Assembly: GCA_036571765.1 (NCBI GenBank)
Contig: BROE01000016.1
Coordinates: 14,899,766-14,963,765 of the forward strand
Source: Plecoglossus altivelis
Lineage: Eukaryota > Chordata > Actinopteri > Osmeriformes > Plecoglossidae
DNA length: 64,000 nt
Reading direction: 5' to 3'
Shown: piece after piece, positions 20,792-32,549 of the stretch
How the letters are laid out: the number at the start of each line of letters is the position of its first letter
How positions within the stretch are numbered: the first letter of the stretch is position 1
The notes under the pieces: model-generated
Seen by the model: the letters and a program-made list of their open reading frames with translations, nothing else
Told to the model about the DNA's origin: nothing
The model's database searches: none
Program-made: the position numbers and the translations under genes

Positions 20792-23524
20792 TCAGCACTT
20801 ATACATCAGGCCCAGTGTCCCCAGGTAACATGCTTTCTCTGACACGTAGCACTGTGTGGGGTGAACGAGGTGAAACCGCACATGCGTGGAGTACTCCAGA
20901 AGTAGCCCCTCCCCCGCTGCCGTGGCGATGCTCGACTTCCGCACCAGCTTTCCCTCACTGGCCGGGTTGGTGCTCATGTGCACCGTCAGCTGTTCCGGTA
21001 GCTCGGCAACAGCGGACAGGTCAGTCACGGTGTTCTGGCCGAAGTTGAGCAGAACCAAGAAGGCTTGGTTCAGGCCGTCCATCTCCCGCAGGAAGGCGTA
21101 GACGTTGGCGTCGCTCCAGACGTGGCACATCCAGCCGCGATGGAGCGGAAGCTGGGTCTGGCGGAGCCGGCTCAGGGTCTGGTACTGGAACATCACCGAG
21201 CCTGGGTCAACCAGCTGTGCCTGGGGAGACAGCGGCCAATCACAGGGCTTAGCACGGCAGCTATGTCTGAACGCATTTTTGCTTGAGAAAATATTTTCCG
21301 AAAAACAGGTTTTCAAAAGTAACAAAATAATTGGAAAAAGGTTTGAAAGTTCTAAAGTATTTTAAAGACATTTCTGAAAGTTTCAAAGACATTTTTGAAA
21401 TAGGCTTCGGAACAAAACGTTACCTTAACGTTGACTGTCTTGAAATCTGGGTGGAGTGGGAGCCATGTGCCGTTAAGGCTGTCACTGAAGCCTGCGTTGG
21501 GACCTTCGTTCCACTGCATGGGAGACCTGCTTGGATCACGAGTGTTGTTCTGGGGAGAAACAACACAACTGGTCAGGTCAAGTTTCCATCATCAGGATTT
21601 TACTTCATAAAACGTCTCTCCCAACTTACAGGGTCAAATTTCCCAAAGGGGTCCTGCATGTTGGAGCTGTTGACCTGGATGTTCTCCATGCCGATCTCCT
21701 CGCCGTAGTACGTGGTGGGCGTGCCCGGTAAAGTCAACAGTAGCATGTTGATCGCACGCATGTAGCCCGGCCCCGCGCTGGACGTGATCCGAGGCTTGTC
21801 ATGGTTCCCTACCTGAGGAACAACACACAGTTCACTAGGACACTATGGTAGACAACATGTACAACGCTAAAGGAGTTATTCCTCCTCATTTGAAGCGGCG
21901 TGTTCACGATGGGGTGAGATAAAAGGTGCTTTACACTCCAAGGCAAAATATAAACTCCAAACCTAACAATATTTCATCAGTGGGCTATCTGTGTGACACG
22001 TCCCCATTACCCACCTCTCAACTATCACTACGTTTGTGAGCCTATCAGGTCTTTGGAATCAGAAGACAACTAAGAAGTAGGTGATGACATCACAACTCTG
22101 TTGACCTACCACCCAGTTTGGCCACTTCCCCTCAGGCATGTTGGACATCCACAGGTTCACCAGATCTCGGACCCGGTTCCCAGACATGTCTTGAGGCAGA
22201 TATAACAGGTAGAAGTTGAAGGGAAAGTCTCCCTCTCTGACCTGGGGCGTCCCATAGTACATCATGGTCTTATCCACCTCCTTGTAGTCGTACGATTCAG
22301 CAACCATGAACCTGTCAGAGGAACCACCAAACAGATCCAAACTCAGAGATCCTTTCGCACTAGAACCCAAACTGTGGTTTCAGGTCATACAGCTGTTATC
22401 TCAGATCCCCACAGGACTACAAACAACAGGGACAGGATGTGGATTTGATCTTTCTCTTCCTTGTTTCATCTTGGTATTATGCAATAATGTACATGAACAC
22501 GAACATACTGGTGATACCAGTAGATCAGCCCTGGTCTCAGCCCTGGTCTCAGCCCTGTTCTCAGCCCTGGTCTCATCCCTGGTCTCAGCCCTGGTGTCAG
22601 CCCTGGTCTCATCCCTGGTCTCATCCCTGGTCTCAGCGCTGGTCTCATCCCTGGTCTCATTCCTGGTCTCAGCCCTGGTCTCAGCCCTGGTGACGGCTGT
22701 CTGAGGTGGTTCTGGGGGAAGGGGCTGATCTACAGTACCTGTATCTCCCAGGCTCTCTGCTGAACTCGTCCAACACAGCCCTCCACTCCCGTAGGATGTC
22801 ATGCAGGCCCAGCTGGGTGGTGGTGTAGTCATGATGCAGTTCAAACTCTGTGTCTACAGTCTCCTAGGGGGAGGACAGAGGGGAAGAAAGAAGACAAATG
22901 AGATGGAGAGAGAGTGAGGGATAGAAAAACAATATTCAACATACTTATTTAACGCTTTAGCAGGGTTGGGGGGGGGGAATTGAACCTGCGACCTCAATGC
23001 TCTACCCTTCCTTGAAAGAGTGGCTGTGGTATCAGTGCACGCCCTGACCTGTCTTCAGAAGGCTCAGACTGGGTGTAATTGGGTAGCATTAGGAAAATCA
23101 CAGCAAAACACAAATCCACAAAAGTATGCCAACTGTAATCCCTTCTGTATGAGTGTTTTAGAAGCCCTGCCCCCTTTCCCCTGTCCCAGTGGTTTGCTAC
23201 TAATGAACCTATCACTACCACTCTATACTTCTGCTTTACTCAAGCAGTGGTAGACTTTATGGAGGATGGAGAGGGTGTGAGAAGAGGAGAGATGTGGAAA
23301 GGAGAGATCAGTCGAGGAGAGACCAGGAGAGGTGACACTCACAGGGGGTTGGTTTGGATCAACCTGGGGTTCGTCCCTCAGGTGTTGAGCCTCCAGCATG
23401 TGCTTGATTGCATCCATGCGGAACCCATCCACTCCCTTCTCCAGCCAGAAACGAAGGTAGTATTGTCTCTCTGAGTAAAGAGAGACAGTCAGTATCCTGG
23501 AGAGAGAGAGATGAGACAGCAGAG

Positions 23525-23580
<56 letters not shown>

Positions 23581-23629
23581 AACAGAGAGAGAAACAGAGA
23601 GAGAGAGAGAGAAAGACAGAGAGAAAGAC

Positions 23630-23661
<32 letters not shown>

Positions 23662-23767
23662 AGTATATCTAATATACAAATATAGAGCAAGATCAGATGC
23701 AGTTTGATCGGGCAGATGTGTGTAAGCAGAGAGAGAGAGAGGAACCCACCAACACTGTTGGATGTTG

Positions 23768-23828
<61 letters not shown>

Positions 23829-25083
23829 TGTTCACCTTTTATTACGGAAACATTTCACATGAATTTGTATGGAAAACATAGCAACCGCCTCTTAAGCAAC
23901 AATCTGTTCTAGGTACAGATTAATCTCAATGTCCACTGTCATCGACTGTACATCTCACACAACCACATGCAGCCTCTTCAGACAGGTGCCTCTGTACTTT
24001 GGGCTCTGGGTGTCCAGTTGTAAATGCTTGACAACCAGATTAACGACTCCAGGATAATGTGTAACCTAGCCATCAAGGCAAAGGTATCAAACATCAACCA
24101 ATATCAACAGCAACCCCAGCAACCCACGACAGCAACACCTGATACTGTCTATGAGGCGTCTGTTTGCTGAATTTGATCGCTGTCCATTTACCAGCAATCT
24201 TTTCTGAAACTACATTTATGAGAAAAAACACATCGATTACATAATCCTTTCTGATTAGCTCTTATTCAGGGCCATCAAGATCTAATCCTTCATCTGTTTA
24301 GCTTTGGCATCTACCTGCCTCTATGACTCTGCCTCTATGACTCTGCCTCTATGACTCTGTCTCTATGACTCTGTCTCTATGACTCTGTCTCTATGACTCT
24401 GTCTCTATGACTCTGTCTCTATGACTCTGTCTCTATGACTCTGCCTCTATGACTCTGCCTCTATGACTCTGCCTCTATGACTCTGCCTCTATGACTCTGC
24501 CTCTATGACTCTGCCTCTATGACTCTGCACTGCTCTGTACGTGTTTACCTTCTCACTACTCTGGTTTGTATTGTTTGCACTCTTATCACCCCTCATCTCT
24601 ACGCTGCTGTAATCCTGAACATTTTCCACTCCCTGACTAATAACATCTTATCTTATCTCATCTCATCTCATCTCTTATTAGTATATATATATATATATAT
24701 ATATATACTCTCATCGACTGTACATCATATATATATAAATGGTCTAGAAGAACATTAAGTGGTTTCTGCATGCGAGACCAGCAATGGAGAGCAGCAGAGA
24801 GAGAGACACCAGCTGGCTGTGGGTGATGGAGAGGAGAGAGGGGTTTATCAGGAGCTGTGAGGTGGGGCTGTAACCTCTGCAGTTCTGGGCAGAGAGCCAG
24901 GCCAAGCCTCCATGCCAGCTACTTGGGTAGAAAGGATTCTCTGTGAAATGTGTGAGACGCCAGGTAGCATCCACAGACGAGCCTACCACCTACCTCTTCT
25001 TCTCTACTCAACCAGGTAACACAAACTGCATGAGAAGAGAAACCGGAGGAGAACTGGCCTCTTACTGTTTGCCTTTTCATCTG

Positions 25084-25116
<33 letters not shown>

Positions 25117-27320
25117 ATCTCTAGCTCTCTCTCTCCCTCTCTATATCACTCTTTCTATCTCTCTCCTTCTATATCTCTCTCTCTATCTCTCTCCCTCTCT
25201 ATCTCCCTCTCCCTCACTCCCTCCCTCCCTCATTCTGTGTCCCTCTCTCCCTCCTTCCCTCTCTTCCCCCTCCCTCTCTCCCTCTCTCCCCCCTTTCCTC
25301 CCTCCTTCCCTCCCCCTCTCCCTCCCTTGCTCCCTCCCTCTTGACTCTCAGTCTGTTCATCGTTGCCTGCAGCAGTGGGCCTTTCTCCAGCCTCACATGG
25401 TTTGTTTGTGCGTGTGCCAGCCATTGTGCATTCCTCGAGTGTGTGTATGTGTGCGTTACTGAATGCGCAGGTGACAGCAGTATCTTACGATCATCTCTTT
25501 CCGGACTTGCGGGTTGCGGTAGTTGAGGTCTGGCTGCTCTTTGAGGAACTGGTGATAGTAGCACTGACCTCTCCCCTCGTCATAGGTCCAGGAGGAGTTC
25601 CCAAAGATGCTCACCTGCAGCAACAGGTGACAGCCAAGGGTCAGGTTAACACAGCCAAGGAGGTAACTAAGTTCACAAGTCCTTCAAACCCACAGTAGGA
25701 TGGATCATGGGTGCATGTTCCTCCCACACCCAACACACACACACACACACGTTTGTTTATGCCTGAGCTGTGAATTTGTGCACCGGCACCTTACACACAC
25801 AATCAACTTCCTGACTGAACATTCTGGAATGTATTCTTCCCCTTACCCAGTTGTTTGGGGGAGTGATTCCGTCACAGTCCACCCAGATGTAATAGTCTTT
25901 ATACATCTCTTCTCCAGCTTTGCTCTTCTGGAACCACAGGTGCTTGTCGCTGGTGTGGTTGGGGATGAAGTCCATGATCAGCTTTAGACCTGCGATGGAA
26001 AGAGGGTAGATGAGGAAAAAAAGAGGATAGATGAGAGACAAAGAAGCGAGAATCGTTCCAGGTTTTATGTTATTTATCATGAGTTTACATTGGCTGCTTG
26101 GACACTGTCAAGAGCTGAACCAAAGAATTCCAATGTCACTACACCCATATGTTCTAAAAAGTCAACTTGAATCATTTTAACAGTCAACCATAGCCTTGGA
26201 CTCACCCATGTCGTGCATTTTGGTGAGGAGGTCGTCAAAGTCTTGCATGGTGCCAAAGAGTGGGTCCACGGATCGGAAGTCTTCCACATCGTAGCCAAAG
26301 TCCTTCATGGGGGATTTATAGAAGGGGCTGATCCAAATAGCTTTGATGTTCAGGTCCACAAAGTGGTGCAGTTTCTCGGAGATACCTTGACAGAAGGTTG
26401 GAGAAAGGTTAGCATCCTTCAGAAGAGAGATGAGTGTTTTCTCAGTCCTCACTGTAGACCAGGGGGCTCCAATCCTGGTCCCTGCTCCAGCACACCAGAT
26501 TCTATCGAATGAGCCATTACCAAGCTCTGTGGAAGCTTCATAATGACCCTTTATTCGAGTATTAGATTATTTAATTAATTCATATTAGAGGTCAGGACAG
26601 GATGACAGAAAATACTTGCATACCTCCTAAACAAGTTTTATTTTAAAAAAATACAGATGTTGAATACTTTAGCATGTCTCTGATTTGATGACGTAGACTT
26701 GCTGCAACTGTACGGTGTTGGGATTGTCCCCAGTCTCCCCTTTTAAGCAACAGTCTATGACTGTAAACAAACACGCACTCTATATTCAAGTGGACATTTA
26801 CGCATCATTTATCGCGTGGTTGCCAATGTAAAAAGAAGGTCAAATCTGGTTTTAAAGTATAACATGGACACAATCTGAAAAATAGAGAAACAGAAACTTA
26901 TTTTGTCAAACCTTTCAGGTCTCCGACGCCATCCCCGTTGGAGTCCTTGAAGGACCGCGGGTAGATCTGGTATACCGGGGATGACTGCCACCAACTAAGA
27001 CACCGCGGGGACAGGGCTATCACCGTGATCGTTAGCACCACCAGAGTCAACGTGCACAGGATCGTAAGCCAGAACAGAATTTCTCGTGGAACCCGGTAAC
27101 GGGCTTGGCGAGAATACAGTAACAGGACGTCTTTCGGCATTCCTGCGTACGGCTTGATTTGAGTATAGGCACTATCCTTTGACATGTCGACTTCTAAATC
27201 TTTGTTCGCGGTTTTGACTTTCGTGGCATCTTCCGTCTCGCCATCCTCATGAAAGCCGATGTTCCGAATGCCCTCCACCAGCTCGACACTGTTGCCATTG
27301 GATACCTTTCCTAAAGTCAT
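20792..27320 (-). CDS. slc3a1: SLC3A1 (rBAT), heavy subunit of the cystine/dibasic amino-acid transporter
   Basis: Ten coding exons: 27320-26912, 26385-26206, 25989-25847, 25614-25489, 23468-23343, 22863-22739, 22311-22110, 21812-21630, 21549-21424, 21220-20792. All phases agree, giving 682 residues (human 685). The ATG at 27320 was preferred to an upstream GTG. The protein is type II membrane: cytosolic residues 1-80, one transmembrane helix at about 81-103 (ILFWLTILCTLTLVVLTITV), then Cys107 in SPRCLSWW, the position that disulphide-links to the SLC7A9 light subunit. The ectodomain is alpha-amylase-like (VYQIYPRSFKDSNGDG, DFIPNHTSDKH, GVDGFRMDAIKH, LPGTPTTYYGEEIGM). It has N-glycosylation sites (NHTS, GNSSW, NNTR, NGTW) and the C-terminal cysteines CYVSEKACY...MYKC. 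It acts at the apical membrane of kidney and gut; human loss causes cystinuria. Tail-to-tail with PREPL. Confidence 0.97.
22530..22692. repeat. 12-bp minisatellite in SLC3A1 intron 6
   Basis: About 13 units of GCCCTGGTCTCA or TCCCTGGTCTCA. The period is a multiple of three, so spurious frames stay open on both strands. Confidence 0.93.
22965..23015 (-). mobile_element. Possible tRNA-derived SINE fragment
   Basis: On the minus strand GGGTAGAGCATTGAGGTCGC is followed by GGTTCAATTCC (22986-22976), which fits a pol III B box and the T-arm region of fish tRNA-derived SINEs. No A box or acceptor stem is visible, so it is not a tRNA gene. Confidence 0.35.
23530..23826. repeat. (GA)n/(GACA) microsatellites in SLC3A1 intron 4
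   Basis: Two GA runs (about 23533-23663 and 23771-23826) are separated by unique sequence. Confidence 0.94.
24316..24527. repeat. 14-bp minisatellite (CTCTATGACTCTGC/T)
   Basis: About 15 tandem units in SLC3A1 intron 4. The inner block has T and the outer units have C at one position, indicating local homogenisation. Confidence 0.95.
24680..24708. repeat. (TA)n microsatellite
   Basis: Pure AT tract in SLC3A1 intron 4. Confidence 0.92.
25080..25345. repeat. Polypyrimidine (CTCT/CCCT) tract in SLC3A1 intron 4
   Basis: CT-rich on the plus strand, therefore purine on the SLC3A1 transcript. Begins about 140 bases downstream of the exon 4 donor. Confidence 0.92.
26456..26560. mobile_element. Degraded copy of a palindromic MITE-like repeat (SLC3A1 intron 1)
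   Basis: Contains CTCCAATCCTGGTCC and CTGCTCCAGCACACC, followed by an AATGACCC turn. These match blocks of the longer palindrome at 59207-59421. Confidence 0.6.
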
Positions 27321-27405
27321 GACTAGGAAACTTTTCTTCTGAGAGTGCAGGGATCTGAGCGAAGCGAGGTCGAGCGCCACTTAGGTATAATCGTTTGTTT
27401 CAACA

Positions 27406-27415
27406 GCTTTTTATA
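27406..27415 (-). promoter_or_regulatory. slc3a1: SLC3A1 TATA box (TATAAAAAGC)
   Basis: Minus-strand TATAAAAAGC lies about 87-95 bases upstream of the chosen ATG, a suitable spacing for a TATA-driven start and short 5' UTR, as expected for a tissue-restricted gene. Confidence 0.6.
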
Positions 27416-29738
27416 GGTAGGTTTCCAAGTCCATAGTACATCACACTCCCTCTCTCTCATTGTTTTCCTCCTCCTCCTCCTCCTACTACCCCCTCTTACT
27501 CTGTGGAATGTGGGAAACTAGAGTCTTAACCGCATGGGTAGAGATTATAACTTGACTCCGGATTTAAACATATTTGAGCCAAAAGGTGAGTGTGACCTAG
27601 TACTCGACAAAACAGTCGACTTAGATGATCGGGGAGTGGGATCTCGTAGATTCAAAAATACTTCCACGATAATAAACAGGTGGGTAAATGTGTGTGGGAC
27701 AACATAACAATGACAGATAAACGTATCCATCATTTATTGAAGATTATGTTCACTGTTATGGTCTGAAACATCACAATATCATACTGGGAACTATCAGTAC
27801 AAGGAGGTGTGGCCAAACTCCAGATGACCCCTGAACTCTGCAGCCCTGTCAATCTCACAGATGACCCTGCAAAAGAAGTGGGCTTCACAAACATCATAAC
27901 CCACACACATCATAATCCCATACTGCTCAAAATACAGCACTTTTCATTTAAAAAAGGCTAAAATCAGGAATAAATAAAACTGGTACTATAATAGACTATA
28001 GTAAAATACTCGTACAAATTTCTAAGGGAAATGTCTTTTACTAGGTCACTAAAATCACTTGGGTTTAACTCTTACCGCAAAGCTTGCAGAATCATTCTCA
28101 TCACAAATCTTGTTTGCAGTCAAGCTAATTGTTACAGTCGAAGAATATTGAGGGCTTGTTACTGTCTTCATATCAACACAAGTTGGATTTCAATATACAC
28201 CCAAAACAATCAAATGCATTGGGAAATGTCATGTTTCCATACATATTTGGCATTTACACTGAGCACCAATAGTCCTTGTACAGTTACACTTTCGGTGCCA
28301 ATTTCAGCTTCCATCATGTTGTACTTGACATGTAATGACTAGGAGCTTAAAGTGCGAAAACTGTTCAGTTTGATCTGGAAAACCAAGAGATCATATCCAA
28401 ATATGATGTTTTTATATGACTATAGGGAAGTCTGCACATGCAGAAACCCAGACAGTCCACTTCACGTTGCAAAGCCACACGTCAACCTAACAACACATTA
28501 GTTACCCCCAAAAGTACTGTCTTTGACATCTTGTCGTAGTACTGTCTTGTAAATTGTACCTACATGTGATGTTTATTGTTTTAACTGCACTGTCAAACTG
28601 GAGGAGATGTTTTTGTACTGGTTAACCGAATACAGACAGTTCCTTGGCACTGAACATGGAAATACTGTTAGATAAGTGAACTTCTGGTTCTTGATTGTGT
28701 TGAGCTTACTATACGCACTGTAAGTGTCTTTGGATGAACGTGCCACTTAAATGAAAGAGAGTAACTGCATAATGTACCAAGAGTCTTACGGCTATCGATC
28801 GCAAACTTACAGGTAGTTCTTCCATGCAAAGAATATGCACCATTACTTGTATTAACGTTTCAAAAGGATATGGAGTTCAAATGGATGGACTACATGAAGT
28901 GCTGTTTTTATACAATGTCTAAATGCTTCATAGATATTTATAGACATACCCTTAAATGAAACGCATTTTAAACCGGCACTTTATTGTACCCAGTCGAACT
29001 CAAATTGCTCCAGTACAGAATCAAAATAACCGTGAGTCGAAGGACATTTGGTGCTCATTGTATCATGTGTATCATTGTATCTTAAACAAATAAAAGAATG
29101 CCAGGAAAGGCTGTTATTGAATGACCACAGGAGGGGAAAGAAACAGCTGTTATCAGTCTGTGCTGCGTAGTAGTGTATGAAGGTGAAGTACATTCAGAAA
29201 AAGCCCCGTCCCCTCCCTCCCCCTCCCTCCCCCTCCCCTCCCTCTTCCTCCCCCCTCACTCCCAGTGTCTGCTATAGCTTAAAAATCCTCATGAATATGG
29301 CGTACCCCTTTCGCATCACCTGTTCCCACTCCAACACAATACATGCACACTACCAAAAAATATATATATACACACACAAACAAAATCTCATGAAAAGCAA
29401 AGCTGTTGCTGCAAAAGAAAGTATCCATACCCAACATTCAAGTACCTAAAGGCCATATGGCACCACAGGCATGTTGTACCAGCAGCACCGTTCTAGGCAG
29501 GGTCAGGTACCTGCACTCAGGGGTCCTGGCTCACGCTGGCCACTGACCCCTCCCACTGACCCCTTCCATTGACACAGGGAGCCTGGTTTTCTACAGGCCC
29601 TGGATCCAAGTGGGTTTGGAGCACTCCACTGTCTGATCAATAGCTTGCTCATGTTACGGGGGGGGGGGGGGGGGGGGGGAGCCTGGCCAACTAAGCGGTG
29701 CACTTTTGACATTTGGAATATGGTTTTGAGTGTGTTGA

Positions 29739-30350
29739 GCGGGGGGGGGTGGCTGCGTGAGGCAGACTGTGTAGAACACAGTTGCTTTCAGGGCAGGTTC
29801 CGCTTTGGGAACACTGACACACTAACGGCAATGGATCTCATGCCTTTACACTACTTGACCTTCTAAGCATTTACCATGAAAATAGATAATAAATACATAC
29901 TAAATATGTATATGTCATGTATAAATAATATGTTAGTAAGTATATCTCTATTGANNNNNNNNNNNNNNNNNNNNNNNNNNNNNNNNNNNNNNNNNNNNNN
30001 NNNNNNNNNNNNNNNNNNNNNNNNNNNNNNNNNNNNNNNNNNNNNNNNNNNNNNNNNNNNNNNNNNNNNNNNNNNNNNNNNNNNNNNNNNNNNNNNNNNN
30101 NNNNNNNNNNNNNNNNNNNNNNNNNNNGGGGGGGGGGGTGGCTGGCGTGAGGCAGACTGGTGTAGAACACAGTGCTTCAGGGCAGGTTCCCGCTTTGGAC
30201 ACTTTGACAACTAACGGCCCAAGTGGATCCATGACCTTTACACTACTTTGACCTCTTCTAAGCATTTCACCATGAAAGATAGATATAAATATATAACTAC
30301 ATATGTATAGTCATGTATATATATATATGTATATATATATCTATCTGACA
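29739..30350. other. Near-identical sequence on both sides of an assembly gap
   Basis: About 200 bases at 29739-29945 recur at 30128-30350 in the same orientation: GGTGGCTG(G)CGTGAGGCAGACTG(G)TGTAGAACACAG, then GGGCAGGTTCC and TTTACACTACTT. Differences are mostly single-base indels. The pattern suggests one locus written twice across the gap. Confidence 0.85.
29955..30127. other. Assembly gap (173 N)
   Basis: Run of N flanked by poly-G on the right. The left copy of the flanking sequence also begins with poly-G. Confidence 0.99.
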
Positions 30351-31262
30351 GATTTTAGAATGTGAAAGAATGCAAATGGAGCAGCCATTATACACTATTA
30401 AAGTTACACGTCATTTGACAGATAAAATTGTTCATCGTCCTTGCCTAAACTCCGTCCCCCCCCTTCCCCCGCCCCCCCTGCTAAAACAAAATCTACACTT
30501 GCGTACAATATAGTCTGAGAAAGAAAAAGGCAAGTTGTTGAGTGTGTTTGTGCACTGATAGGATAGACGTGAGGAAGAGTAGAGAGAGAGAGAGAGGGAG
30601 AGAGAGAAAGAGAAAGAGGGACAGAAGAGAGGGGTGAGAGAGAGGGAGGGAAAGAGAGGGAGGGAGAGAAAGAGAGGGATGAGAGACGAAAAGAGAGAGA
30701 GGGAGGGAGAGAGAGGGGGGAGGGAGAGAAAGAGAGGGGTGAGAGAGAGAGGGAAAGAGAGAGAGGGAGGAACAGAAAGAGAGGGGTGAGAGGGAGAGAA
30801 AGGGAGGGAGGGCCAGAGAGGGAGGACCTAGCAGTTAGAGCTTTGGAGGTTCATTAGAATCCCTTTAACCCTGACTTCCACCTGTCTCCACGGTGATGAT
30901 GTGTGGGTGTGCACATGCTCACAAAAACCACCAAGCTCTCATCTTCACTCCTCTTCTTCCTCTGCTCCTTAACGAAACCCATCATTTCCGTACACACATT
31001 AGGCTACTTCTTAAAAAATAACAAAAACAGGAATGGAAAAACAGAAATAAAAAATATGTATGGATTTTAGATTGATCTTTTCATGACAAGTCTACTGAAT
31101 GTTATACGCTAAGAGAGCAAGTTATAAGAAGCTGTCACTCTCGAAAACCCTTCTCCTCATGCAGGTAGCTAATGCCATGGTGGAGCTAGCCAGTCTTGTC
31201 CATATTTCACACAAATGTTCGTCCCAAGACCAAAACTGATCCCTGCCACAGCCAAGTCCCTA

Positions 31263-31622
31263 ACCCAGCCCTGACCCAGGCCCTGACCCAGGCCCTGACC
31301 CAGGCCCTGACCCAGCCTGGGTCCCCACTGTCCCCTTGTGTCTGGAAGCGGGGACTAGGAGACCAGGCTGAGGGTCCAGACAGGGCCCTGGTGGCTGAGG
31401 GTCCGGACAGGGCCCTGGTGGCTGAGGGTCCGGACAGGGCCCTGGTGGCTGAGGGTCTGAACAGGGCCCAGGTGGCTGAGGGTTTGGACAGGGCCCTGGT
31501 GGCTGAGGGTTTGGACAGGGCCCTGATGGCTGAGGGTCTGAACAGGGCCCTGGTGGCTGAGGGTCCGGACAGGGCCCTGGTGGCTGAGGGTTTGGACAGG
31601 GCCCTGATGGCTGAGGGTCCGG
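31263..31622. repeat. 12-bp and 27-bp minisatellites
   Basis: 31263-31318 is CCCTGACCCAGG units. 31368-31622 is about nine 27-bp units of GTGGCTGAGGGTCCGGACAG plus GGCCCTG. Both periods are multiples of three, which gives an open 172-codon plus-strand frame of no evident function. Confidence 0.94.
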
Positions 31623-32199
31623 ACAGTCCTAGAAGCCTGAGGAGGCTAGCAGGGTCTGTGGCTGGATGTGAGGCCCAGGAATGGACTGGAAGAGGCCTGG
31701 GCCCAGGGGTCTGAAGAGGAAGGCATGCTGGCTAGCTGCTTGGAGGCTGAGGTTTAAGGGGCTGGGACCCTAGGCAGAAAAGGTCAGTGTCCCAGACCTC
31801 TAACTGGCTGGCTGCCTGCTAGATCCTCCAACCTCAGCCAATAGGAGAAAGGCACCACAAAGTTTTCCAGGGACGGCCAGAAATAGCCAAACAAGGGTCT
31901 CTTCCCTGGCCCGTAAAAATAACGACCACAAATAAAGCAACACAAAGGAAATAAGGTCTCGATTTCTTTAGTAGATATTTTGTTTGGATTCCAGACTACG
32001 GTTGTAGTTCCTGTTCTTGAGCCAGCTTGCTGTTGGTTCCGTGTGGTGGGAGGGTAGAAATCAGTTTGTTTGTTTGTTTGTTTTAGGATGGATACAATTG
32101 AACTCTAGGTATCGAGGGGGGCTGAAGAAAGGTGTAGTGAGTGTAATTATCTTGTATATAAAGGTGTCCTGGGTTTAGATCAGGCAACCTGCAGGGCAG

Positions 32200-32514
32200 C
32201 TACCAGGGGTCCTCCAGGTCTGCTCCGTTCTACAGCGGGAGACAGGAAGGAGAGGGGGGAAGGAGGAAGAGAAGGGAAGAAGGAAGAGGGGGAAGAAGAA
32301 GAAGAAAGGGGAAACGGGAAAATAAAAAACCATTGTGAGATGCAACGATACTCTTTCAAACTGGTTCTAGACTCCAATCGGATCCAACTGGAAGCTTCAA
32401 TTGACGACAGGACCCACTCCCCCCACTCCATGGAGCCTATCAGGGAGCTTGGGAGAGTGAGAGCCGGCCCCCTTTCCCACATGAAGCAGAGAGAGAGAGC
32501 GAGAAAGAGAGAGC

Positions 32515-32549
<35 letters not shown>

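Larger units (their letters stand above)
27733..32199 (-). other. Interval between PPM1B stop and SLC3A1 promoter, probably PPM1B 3' UTR in part
   Basis: No exon was found. Minus-strand AATAAA motifs at 28985-28980 and 27738-27733 are possible PPM1B polyA signals. 27740-29200 is A/T-rich unique sequence, 29200-29260 is a CCCT run, 30590-30830 is purine-rich, 31263-31622 holds minisatellites, and an N gap interrupts at 29955. The true transcript end cannot be placed. Confidence 0.4.

Noticed and set aside
22965..23015. tRNA gene
   Set aside because: Only a B-box-like T-arm is visible on the minus strand; there is no A box, anticodon arm or acceptor stem. Better explained as a SINE remnant.
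27321..27380. N-terminal extension of SLC3A1 by 20 residues
   Set aside because: The extension begins with GTG, not ATG. The first ATG at 27320 gives a length (682) close to human and suits the TATA box position.
31196..31714. 172-codon plus-strand frame
   Set aside because: Made of 12- and 27-bp minisatellite units. Not recognisable, and antisense to the PPM1B 3' region.
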